From: Pseudolabrys sp.
GTDB taxonomy: Bacteria > Pseudomonadota > Alphaproteobacteria > Rhizobiales > Xanthobacteraceae
Length of the DNA stretch: 5,005 bases
Assembly: GCA_026125925.1 (NCBI GenBank)
Contig: JAHCKF010000278.1
Span: 1 to 5,005 of the forward strand
Direction: 5' to 3'
Shown: piece by piece, positions 1-4,898 of the stretch
Position numbering within the stretch: position 1 is the first letter of the stretch
Layout: every line of letters begins with the position of its first letter
Translations under genes and position numbers: made by a program
Notes under the pieces: generated by a model
What the model was told of the DNA's origin: nothing
Database searches by the model: none
What the model saw: only the letters and a program-made list of their open reading frames with translations

Positions 1-20
1 AAGCGGTCTGGGAGGACGAG

Positions 21-93
21 GTGCCGCGGGCCAATCCGGCGGCACGGGAGCGATCTTACACGCCGAAGCGCGCCCGTGCCGTAGAGGTACGGC
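21..93 (-). promoter_or_regulatory. Candidate ribosome-controlled attenuator with three competing stem-loops
   Basis: Read on the minus strand, four segments form overlapping stems. Stem 1:2 pairs GCCGTA (93-88) with TACGGC (83-78), with a 4-nt loop. Stem 2:3 pairs CGGCACGGG (81-73) with CCCGTGCCG (48-40), 9 bp. Stem 3:4 pairs GTGCCGC (45-39) with GCGGCAC (27-21), with an 11-nt loop. Stems 1:2 and 2:3 share 78-81, and 2:3 and 3:4 share 40-45, so neighbouring stems exclude each other. The run of Arg codons in the overlapping short ORF (103-89) covers segment 1, so a stalled ribosome would favour 2:3. This is the order seen in amino-acid biosynthetic attenuators. Against it, no U tract follows segment 4, and short stems arise easily in GC-rich DNA. 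The controlled gene would lie left of position 1. Confidence 0.35.
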
Positions 94-133
94 GGCGTCG
101 GCGCGGTCCGAAGCTGGTGCAAATCGTCATCAT
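56..133 (-). CDS. Putative leaderless Arg-rich leader peptide (25 aa)
   Basis: This is a short ORF starting ATG ATG at 133/130 and ending TAA at 58-56. The peptide has a run of five arginines at residues 11-15 (codons CGC CGA CGC CGC CGT), further Arg at 20 and 22, and Cys at 5. Its first ATG is 7 nt downstream of a promoter-like -10 box, so the predicted transcript would begin at or within two bases of the start codon and have no Shine-Dalgarno site. Length, position and codon run suit a regulatory leader peptide rather than a functional protein. Five Arg codons in a row would sense Arg-tRNA charging if the attenuator model is right. I do not recognise the peptide, and a chance ORF in GC-rich DNA remains possible. 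Confidence 0.38.
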   Translation of the reverse strand: MMTICTSFGPRRRRRTSTARARFGV

Positions 134-140
134 GCGGCGC

Positions 141-169
141 GATATAAGGCTACCGGGGGAACCGGTCAA
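141..169 (-). promoter_or_regulatory. Sigma70-type promoter reading leftward
   Basis: On the minus strand a TTGACC box (169-164, five of six to consensus) is followed after exactly 17 bases by TATATC (146-141, four of six). It lies just downstream of the terminator of the hydrolase gene, as expected for a new transcription unit in the same direction. The predicted start is about 133-135, at the ATG of the short Arg-rich ORF. The plus-strand inverted repeat ACCGG-GGGAA-CCGGT (152-166) spans the spacer and touches the -35 box, so a repressor site is conceivable but unsupported. Confidence 0.5.
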
Positions 170-196
170 TCCCGCACGAACGGCCCCGCCCAATGC

Positions 197-223
197 AAAA
201 AGGCCGCCCCATGGGCGGCCTTT
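197..223 (-). terminator. Rho-independent terminator of the hydrolase gene
   Basis: A perfect 11-bp inverted repeat (199-209 with 213-223, AAAGGCCGCCC / GGGCGGCCTTT) has a 3-nt loop. Read on the minus strand the hairpin ends in a run of five T (201-197). It starts 20 bases past the stop codon of the minus-strand metallo-hydrolase, the right place and orientation for its terminator. Confidence 0.85.
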
Positions 224-242
224 GCCGTCAAATGACGATGGA

Positions 243-1220
243 TCAGGTCAGCGCATGCACCTGCACCAGGCGATAGCCGTTGCCGTTCTTCTCGACATAG
301 CCGGCCGAGGGGAACGGGAAGTGATAGCCGACAACCGGCAGGTTATCGGCGGACACCATGTCGAAGAACTTGCGGCGCGTCTGCTCGGCGAGAGCACCGT
401 CATTGTCGAACACGGCATGCCAGCCAGGGTTCGGCATGAACACGCCGGGGTGATTGGTCACGTCACCCTGCACCGCGATCGATTTGCCGCCCGACGCGAT
501 GACGAAAGAAGTGTGGCCGGGCGTATGGCCCGGGGTCGCCATCGAGGTGATGCCGGGCGCGACTTCCTTGCCAGCCTCGAAGGGCGTGGGCTTGAGGCCC
601 TCGAACACTTTCTTGACGTTGGTAAAGTTGCCCTTGTTCGCCCCATTGGCCTTCGATGCATTGCTCTCATCGGTCCAGAACGCCCATTCCGTCGCCGGCA
701 CCAGGATCTGCGCGTTCGGATAGGCCGGCGTGCCGTCGGCATTCTTCAAGCCATTGATGTGATCGCCATGGAAGTGGGAGATCAGGACGATATCGACCGC
801 TTTCGCATCGATGCCGGCGGCCGTCATGCTGTGCCGGGCATTGCCGACCGCACCTTTGCTGGCGGCGTTGGCCCCGAGCCCGTTGCCGGTGTCGATGGCG
901 ATGGTCTTGCCGCCGCTCTTCACTACCAGCGGGCTGAACGAAATCGTGAGCTGGCCCGGCGGCATGTGCAGGGCCTGATAGGCCTTCGCCGTCTCTTCCT
1001 TCGACACGTTGACGATGAAGCCGTCCGGCATCGGGAAGGTGCGCGATCCGTCATAGACCTGGATCAATTCGACATCGCCGAGCTTGTAGCTGTAGACGCC
1101 GGTCATCGGCGCCACCGCGGCGCCCTGCGCGCGGCTGGCGCTGATCGTAACCGGATTGACCGTGGCAACCGCCGCCGCGGCCGTTCCGGCGATCATGTTG
1201 CGGCGTGAAACTTCGACCAT
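243..1220 (-). CDS. Tat-exported MBL-fold metallo-hydrolase, methyl parathion hydrolase-like
   Basis: This is a 325-aa metallo-beta-lactamase-fold hydrolase, probably binuclear and periplasmic. Seen: an N-terminal SRRNM Tat-like motif (5-9), an Ala/Val-rich stretch (10-26) and a plausible cleavage after SRA (31). Metal ligands are HFHGDH (H149, H151, D153, H154), H236 in TPGHT, D253 in QGDV and H300 in GYHFP. Ligand spacing and the NGYRLV C-terminus closely match what I recall of methyl parathion hydrolase (331 aa), but this subfamily also includes lactonases and uncharacterised enzymes, so the substrate is unknown. Start choice: an in-frame ATG exists at 1307, but GGGAG (1231-1227) lies 6 bases before the ATG at 1220, and that start puts the Tat motif at the N-terminus. 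A strong terminator follows. dedA lies 125 bp upstream in the same direction. Confidence 0.92.
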   Translation of the reverse strand: MVEVSRRNMIAGTAAAAVATVNPVTISASRAQGAAVAPMTGVYSYKLGDVELIQVYDGSRTFPMPDGFIVNVSKEETAKAYQALHMPPGQLTISFSPLVVKSGGKTIAIDTGNGLGANAASKGAVGNARHSMTAAGIDAKAVDIVLISHFHGDHINGLKNADGTPAYPNAQILVPATEWAFWTDESNASKANGANKGNFTNVKKVFEGLKPTPFEAGKEVAPGITSMATPGHTPGHTSFVIASGGKSIAVQGDVTNHPGVFMPNPGWHAVFDNDGALAEQTRRKFFDMVSADNLPVVGYHFPFPSAGYVEKNGNGYRLVQVHALT

Positions 1221-1226
1221 CCTCAT

Positions 1227-1231
1227 CTCCC
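1227..1231 (-). promoter_or_regulatory. Shine-Dalgarno that decides the hydrolase start
   Basis: GGGAG on the minus strand (1231-1227) abuts one ATG (1226) and sits 6 bases from a second in-frame ATG (1220). Only the second has usable spacing, so translation most likely begins at 1220 rather than 1226 or the distant 1307. Confidence 0.6.
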
Positions 1232-1310
1232 GTATGACAAACGTCCCGCCCTTGCCTCGACATGAGGCTCGCGAGCGCCGCCAAGCTAACACCAGGATTT
1301 CGGGCAAATT

Positions 1311-1334
1311 CCGGGGCGGAAAGCCGCACCCCGG
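1311..1334 (-). terminator. GC-rich hairpin after dedA, possible weak terminator or mRNA end
   Basis: CCGGGG (1311-1316) pairs with CCCCGG (1329-1334), and CGG (1317-1319) pairs with CCG (1324-1326), leaving a two-base bulge and a 4-nt loop. It begins 11 bases beyond the dedA stop codon. On the minus strand only AATTT follows, so the U tract is poor. It may terminate part of the dedA transcript, protect a 3' end, or do neither. Confidence 0.35.
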
Positions 1335-1345
1335 TCACGGCCGCG

Positions 1346-1876
1346 TTACCACGGCCAGGCGGCCAGCACACGAGAAATGCCATCGCCCAGCGTCAACAGC
1401 ACCGCTGCCCAGACGAAGGCCGAGGCGAAATTGGCAAGTTGGAACGACCAGAACGGCATCTCGAAGATGCCGGCAACCAGGGGCACGGAGGCGCGCAATG
1501 GGCCGAAGAAACGGCCGATGAAAATGCCCAGCACGCCCCACTTCTTCACGAAGGCTTCCCCGCGCGGAATGAGGTTGGGATGCCTCGACAGCGGCCAGAT
1601 GTGCTGGACACGGTATTCGAGCTTGCAGCCGATCCAGTAGGACAGCCAATCGCCTAGCGCGGCGCCGATCGCCGCCGCCACCCAGATCGGCCAAAAACTG
1701 ATGCCGCTGGTGCCGATGAGCGCGCCGAGCGCCACCAGCGCACCCCAGGCCGGCAGCAGCAGCGAGATGAAAGCGAGGGACTCGCCGAAGGCGAGCGCGA
1801 ACATGATGGGCGGCGCCCACGCCGCGTTGTCACGCGCGAAGGCGATGATCTGGTCGACGGTGCCTTGCATGTCCAT
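1346..1876 (-). CDS. DedA-family integral membrane protein
   Basis: This is a 176-aa DedA (SNARE-associated/VTT domain) inner-membrane protein. The family is linked to membrane homeostasis, and some members act in undecaprenyl phosphate or phospholipid translocation. Seen: an acidic residue in the first hydrophobic segment (E32 in FGESLAF) before LLLPAWG; GDWLSYWIG at 75-83; and the signature GRFFGPLRASVPLVAG at 121-136 with R122, P126, R128, P132 and G136, followed by a hydrophobic segment with N149 and W156. Hydrophobic stretches lie near 21-54, 59-83, 112-136 and 143-164. It is somewhat shorter than the usual roughly 200 aa, mostly at the ends. An in-frame TAG at 1891-1889 blocks any longer N-terminus. 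The start at 1876 has no clear Shine-Dalgarno (CTCCTA precedes it), and ATG at 1870 is an alternative. Which DedA subfamily it belongs to cannot be told here. Confidence 0.93.
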   Translation of the reverse strand: MDMQGTVDQIIAFARDNAAWAPPIMFALAFGESLAFISLLLPAWGALVALGALIGTSGISFWPIWVAAAIGAALGDWLSYWIGCKLEYRVQHIWPLSRHPNLIPRGEAFVKKWGVLGIFIGRFFGPLRASVPLVAGIFEMPFWSFQLANFASAFVWAAVLLTLGDGISRVLAAWPW

Positions 1877-1934
1877 TAGGAGGTCGATCTAGCCTGCCGT
1901 CCCGGAACCCGCCAGTGCGTCAAGAACGCCGACC

Positions 1935-1966
1935 CCGCGGGGCTCGCCCGTACCCAAGCCCCGCGG
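1935..1966. repeat. 10-bp inverted repeat in the dedA-parE divergent region
   Basis: CCGCGGGGCT (1935-1944) and AGCCCCGCGG (1957-1966) are exact reverse complements around a 12-nt loop. The left arm overlaps a second, self-complementary 10-mer, CCCCGCGGGG (1933-1942). Both flanking genes read away from this point, so it is not a normal terminator position. It could be an operator or a structure in either 5' leader. Confidence 0.6.
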
Positions 1967-1981
1967 TCTCGGTTTCGGCCC

Positions 1982-2039
1982 GATCGTGGCATAGTCACTG
2001 GCAAACGATTCGGCGGCACCCTACCTGTCGGCCACGATC
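1982..2039. repeat. 9-bp widely spaced inverted repeat upstream of parE
   Basis: GATCGTGGC (1982-1990) and GCCACGATC (2031-2039) are exact reverse complements 40 bases apart, 45 bases before the parE start. They could close a long stem-loop in the parE leader or be paired protein sites. Function is unknown, and a chance match cannot be excluded. Confidence 0.4.
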
Positions 2040-2084
2040 CTTCTCAATCATCTTCTGAAGACCTGAAAAGAACCTTTTGTAACT

Positions 2085-4154
2085 ATGGCCAAATCCGCGA
2101 CGAACAAGAAGACCGGCAAGCAGGATGACCTGTTCGCCGCCCCGGCCCGCCAGGCGGCCGCCCGCCCCGCCCCAAAGGAAGCGGCGCGCAAGGCGTCGAA
2201 GTCTGGTGGCAGCGATGGCGGCTACAGCGCCAAGCACATCGAGGTTCTCGAAGGCCTGGAGCCGGTGCGCCGCCGCCCCGGCATGTATATCGGCGGCACC
2301 GACGAGAAGGCGCTGCACCACCTGTTTGCCGAGGTGATCGACAACTCGATGGACGAGGCTTTGGCCGGCCACGCCGACTGGATCGAGGTCGAACTCGATG
2401 CCGACGGTTTCATCGCCATCACCGACAACGGCCGCGGTATGCCGGTCGACAACCACCCCAAGTTCAAGAACAAGTCGGCGCTGGAAGTGATCATGTGCAC
2501 GCTGCACGCCGGCGGCAAATTCGACTCCGAGGTCTATGAGACCTCGGGCGGCCTGCACGGCGTCGGCGTCTCCGTCACCAATGCGCTGTCGGAACGGCTG
2601 GAAGTCGATGTCTGGCGCGAGCAGACCCAGTACCACATGGCCTTCGAGCGCGGTAAGCCGAAGGGCAAGCTCGAGAAGGTCGGCCGCGCGCCGAACAAGC
2701 GCGGCACCCGCGTGCGCTTCAAACCGGACCCGGAAATCTTCGGCAAGAAGGCGGCGTTCGATCCGGCGCGCGTCTTCAAGATGGCGCGCTCCAAGGCCTA
2801 TCTCTATGGCGGCGTCGAAATCCGCTGGTCCTGCGCCCCCGAACTGGTCGAAGGCACCGACATTCCGCCGAAGGCGTCGTTTCATTTCGCCAACGGCCTG
2901 TCCGACTATCTGCGCACCAATCTCGAGGGCGCGACCTTCGTGCATCCCGACATCTTCTCCGGCTCGGCCGGCAAGAGCGGCAAGCACGGCGCGGTCGAAT
3001 GGGCGGTGGCCTGGACCGCTGACGCCGACGGCTTCAGCAACTCCTACTGCAACACCATCCCGACACCGGACGGCGGCACCCATGAATCGGGCCTGCGCTC
3101 TGCCCTGCTCCGCGGCCTGAAGGATCACGCCGCGCGCATCGGCCAGGAAAAGCGCGTCGCCCCGGTGACCAGCGAAGACATCATGGTCGGCTCCGGCTCG
3201 ATGCTGTCGGTCTATATCCGCGAGCCGGAATTCCAGGGCCAGACCAAGGACCGCCTCGCCACCTCCTCGGCGCAGAAGATCGTCGAAGGCGCGATCAAGG
3301 ATCCGTTCGATCACTGGCTGTCGGGCAATCCGGTGCAGGCCAACAAACTCCTCGACTTCGTCATCGAGCGCGCCGAGGACCGCCTGCGCCGCCGCGCCGA
3401 AAAGGACGTCGCGCGCAAGACCGCGGTGCGCAAGCTGCGCCTGCCCGGCAAGCTCGCCGACTGCTCGAACTCGGCCGAACAGGGCTCCGAACTGTTCATC
3501 GTCGAAGGCGACTCGGCCGGCGGCTCGGCCAAGCAGGCGCGCGACCGCCGCACGCAGGCTGTCCTGCCGTTGCGCGGCAAGATCCTCAACGTCGCCTCCG
3601 CCGGCAAGGACAAGCTGGCGCAGAACCAGCAGCTCGCCGATCTCATCCAGGCGCTCGGCTGCGGCACCGGCTCGCACTTCCACGAGAAGGACCTGCGCTA
3701 CGAGAAGATCATCATCATGACCGACGCCGACGTCGACGGCGCGCACATCGCGTCATTGCTGATCACGTTCTTCTACCGGCAGATGCCGAAGCTGATCGAT
3801 CTCGGCCGGCTCTATCTCGCGGTGCCGCCTTTGTACCGGCTGCAGCACGGCGGCAAGATCGCCTACGCCCGCAACGACGCGCACAAGGACCATCTGCTCA
3901 AGACGCTGTTCAACGCCAATGCCAAGGTCGAAGTCTCGCGCTTCAAGGGCCTCGGCGAGATGATGGCGGCGCAGCTCAAGGAAACGACGATGGACCCGAA
4001 CAAGCGCACCCTTCTGAAGGTGACGCTTGCCGAAAGCGACGAGAAGGCCACGGCCAAATCGGTCGAGCGCCTGATGGGCAACAAGGCCGAGGCGCGCTTC
4101 GAGTTCATCCAGGAGAAGGCGGAGTTTGCGAGCGAGGAGCTGCTGGACGTTTGA
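2085..4154 (+). CDS. parE: DNA topoisomerase IV subunit B (ParE)
   Basis: This is the ATPase subunit that works with ParC to decatenate replicated chromosomes. It has 689 aa, the usual ParE length and too short for proteobacterial GyrB, which carries an extra C-terminal insert. Domains: a Lys/Ala/Pro-rich tail (1-45); GHKL ATPase with RRRPGMYIGG (62-71), catalytic-type E83 and N87 in EVIDNS, D114 in DNGRGMP, LHAGGKFD (140-147) and the ATP lid GGLHGVGVS (155-163); a transducer with QTK (386-388); Toprim with EGDSAGG (474-480), PLRGKILN (495-502) and DADVDG (D547, D549, D551); and RFKGLGEM (619-626). All key residues are present. The start gives the tail ahead of the conserved YSAKHIEVLEGLEPVR. 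There is no strong Shine-Dalgarno, only a purine run at 2065-2072. It is transcribed alone and converges on the RAYT gene. GyrB is the alternative, but length and RFKGLGEM favour ParE. Confidence 0.96.
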   Translation: MAKSATNKKTGKQDDLFAAPARQAAARPAPKEAARKASKSGGSDGGYSAKHIEVLEGLEPVRRRPGMYIGGTDEKALHHLFAEVIDNSMDEALAGHADWIEVELDADGFIAITDNGRGMPVDNHPKFKNKSALEVIMCTLHAGGKFDSEVYETSGGLHGVGVSVTNALSERLEVDVWREQTQYHMAFERGKPKGKLEKVGRAPNKRGTRVRFKPDPEIFGKKAAFDPARVFKMARSKAYLYGGVEIRWSCAPELVEGTDIPPKASFHFANGLSDYLRTNLEGATFVHPDIFSGSAGKSGKHGAVEWAVAWTADADGFSNSYCNTIPTPDGGTHESGLRSALLRGLKDHAARIGQEKRVAPVTSEDIMVGSGSMLSVYIREPEFQGQTKDRLATSSAQKIVEGAIKDPFDHWLSGNPVQANKLLDFVIERAEDRLRRRAEKDVARKTAVRKLRLPGKLADCSNSAEQGSELFIVEGDSAGGSAKQARDRRTQAVLPLRGKILNVASAGKDKLAQNQQLADLIQALGCGTGSHFHEKDLRYEKIIIMTDADVDGAHIASLLITFFYRQMPKLIDLGRLYLAVPPLYRLQHGGKIAYARNDAHKDHLLKTLFNANAKVEVSRFKGLGEMMAAQLKETTMDPNKRTLLKVTLAESDEKATAKSVERLMGNKAEARFEFIQEKAEFASEELLDV

Positions 4155-4169
4155 GGTTGACCGACTCCT

Positions 4170-4200
4170 GTAGCCCGGGTGAAGCGAAGCGTAACCCGGG
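4170..4200 (+). repeat. REP hairpin 1 (outer, left)
   Basis: GTAG is followed by stem arms CCCGGGT (4174-4180) and ACCCGGG (4194-4200) around the 13-nt loop GAAGCGAAGCGTA. It starts 15 bases after the parE stop codon, so it may also form the 3' end structure of parE mRNA. It belongs to the GGGT-stem class, shared with the outer copy on the other side. Confidence 0.85.
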
Positions 4201-4219
4201 ATGCCGCTCACTCGCCCGT

Positions 4220-4250
4220 CCCGGCTTACGCTGCGCTCCAGCCGGGCTAC
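4220..4250 (-). repeat. REP hairpin 2 (inner, left)
   Basis: Read on the minus strand: GTAG, then stem arms CCCGGCT and AGCCGGG around the loop GGAGCGCAGCGTA. It is inverted relative to copy 1, with a 19-nt linker. Its GTAG (4250-4247) contains the TAG stop codon of the RAYT gene. Confidence 0.85.
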
Positions 4251-4786
4251 GAATTTGGGCGTTCGCCGAATTTCATATTCGTGTCGCAAGCGTCGCCCGC
4301 CCAATCGAGCGGTAAAATGCCATTTCGGACATATCGGTGAAACGACGAATACGGCCAATCGCAAACGCGAGCGACCAGCCCGTGCTTCAGCGGATTGAAA
4401 TGGACGTAATCGACGTGCCGTTCGAAGTCGCGCTCGTTCCGGATGGTGTGCTCCCAGAAGCGGCGCTGCCATAACGCATATTCACCATTGCGATGTCGCC
4501 AAAGCGATACGCCCGCCGCCGAAAGCCTTCGGGTGAAGTCAGCCTTGATGCGCCGCCAGCGGTTCGAAAAATCCACGTCGCTTTCCGGCAAAGTCCAGAC
4601 GGCGTGCAAATGATCCGGCAGGATGACGATCGCGTCGATGGCGAATGGATGTTCGTGGCGGACATCGCGAAATGACGCCCGCAACGCACCGACGTGGTCG
4701 ACCAATGCGGTCGACGCCCGATCTTCAAGCGCGAGCGTGAAGAAATAAGTGCCGCCCGCAATGTAATTGCGCCGGTATCGGACCAT
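4247..4786 (-). CDS. REP-associated tyrosine transposase (RAYT, IS200-like Y1 HUH family)
   Basis: This is a 179-aa single-strand DNA nuclease-type protein of the Y1_Tnp fold, which cleaves REP sequences near their GTAG foot. Seen: an N-terminus typical of RAYTs (RRNYIAGGTYFFT, 5-17); the HUH pair H59 and H61 in LPDHLHAVW; WQRRFWEHTIRNERDF (106-121); and the candidate catalytic Y127 in HVDYVHFNPLKHGLV, followed by WPYSSFHRYV (144-153). Length is normal and the gene is intact. The start at 4786 has no Shine-Dalgarno, and REP copy 3 begins 10 bases upstream, suggesting that a REP hairpin sits in its own leader. The stop TAG lies within the GTAG of REP copy 2. Hand counts of three 60-base stretches at 4261-4440 gave 55-57% GC, against 60-75% in four parE stretches, hinting at a different origin. 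Confidence 0.93.
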   Translation of the reverse strand: MVRYRRNYIAGGTYFFTLALEDRASTALVDHVGALRASFRDVRHEHPFAIDAIVILPDHLHAVWTLPESDVDFSNRWRRIKADFTRRLSAAGVSLWRHRNGEYALWQRRFWEHTIRNERDFERHVDYVHFNPLKHGLVARVCDWPYSSFHRYVRNGILPLDWAGDACDTNMKFGERPNS

Positions 4787-4795
4787 CGGGAGATT

Positions 4796-4826
4796 GTAGC
4801 CCGGCTGAAGCGCAGCGAAAGCCGGG
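4796..4826 (+). repeat. REP hairpin 3 (inner, right)
   Basis: GTAG, then stem arms CCCGGCT (4800-4806) and AGCCGGG (4820-4826) around the loop GAAGCGCAGCGAA. It lies 10 bases beyond the RAYT start codon and would be in the RAYT mRNA leader. It shares the GGCT stem class with the other inner copy. Confidence 0.85.
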
Positions 4827-4843
4827 ACCAGCGCCCGGGTCGC

Positions 4844-4874
4844 CCCGGGTTTCGCTTCGCTCCACCCGGGCTAC
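4844..4874 (-). repeat. REP hairpin 4 (outer, right)
   Basis: Read on the minus strand: GTAG, then stem arms CCCGGGT and ACCCGGG around the loop GGAGCGAAGCGAA. It is inverted relative to copy 3, with a 17-nt linker that holds an extra half-stem CCCGGGT (4834-4840). It has the same GGGT stem class as outer copy 1. Confidence 0.85.
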
Positions 4875-4898
4875 GAGACAGGCGCTACGGGCTACGAG
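4867..4898. repeat. 11-bp direct repeat, duplicated REP foot
   Basis: CGGGCTACGAG occurs at 4867-4877 and again at 4888-4898. The first copy is the foot of REP 4 with three following bases. The second has only the foot (GTAGCCCG on the minus strand) with no hairpin. It may be a truncated REP or a trace of an earlier cleavage or joining event. Confidence 0.6.

Larger units (their letters stand above)
4170..4874. mobile_element. REP/RAYT unit (transposase gene bracketed by two inverted REP pairs)
   Basis: The unit consists of a RAYT transposase gene with a pair of oppositely oriented 31-nt REP hairpins on each side (4170-4200 and 4220-4250; 4796-4826 and 4844-4874). This matches the REPtron-like arrangement known for RAYT genes, whose protein recognises a GTAG tetranucleotide at the foot of a hairpin. 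RAYT genes are usually single-copy and vertically kept, while the REPs spread genome-wide; whether this unit itself moves cannot be told. It lies between the convergent 3' ends of parE and the right-edge gene. Confidence 0.8.

Noticed and set aside
1..196. tRNA or other stable RNA gene
   Set aside because: I found no acceptor stem, T-loop or CCA-end pattern on either strand.
21..1208. Long plus-strand ORF (395 aa) antisense to the hydrolase gene
   Set aside because: It is Arg/His-rich with no recognisable domain, and it runs opposite a gene with a complete MBL motif set. High GC keeps the antisense frame open.
1221..1307. Longer N-terminus of the hydrolase starting at 1307
   Set aside because: It would bury the twin-arginine motif about 34 residues in, and the good ribosome site fits the start at 1220.
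1878..1884. AGGAGG on the plus strand as a ribosome site
   Set aside because: No start codon lies within a usable distance, and a TAG follows closely. It is the complement of the dedA leader.
1887..1923. dedA promoter with TTGACG at 1923-1918
   Set aside because: The -35-like box is good, but no acceptable -10 lies 16-18 bases on. The nearest candidate is about 25 bases away.
1990..1995. CATAGT as the -10 box of parE
   Set aside because: No -35 element at proper spacing; four of six matches is too weak alone.
1995..3746. 583-aa minus-strand ORF across parE
   Set aside because: Its composition (Ala, Arg, Leu, Asp, Val repeats) is typical of a frame opposite GC-rich codons, and it overlaps an unmistakable topoisomerase gene.
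4170..4250. REP pair as a CRISPR array or an intrinsic terminator of parE
   Set aside because: The repeats are inverted and self-complementary with no regular unique spacers, and no U tract follows. They fit REP elements instead.
3753..4472. 239-aa minus-strand ORF spanning the parE end, the REPs and part of RAYT
   Set aside because: It crosses two real genes and a repeat pair in a third frame and has no domain.
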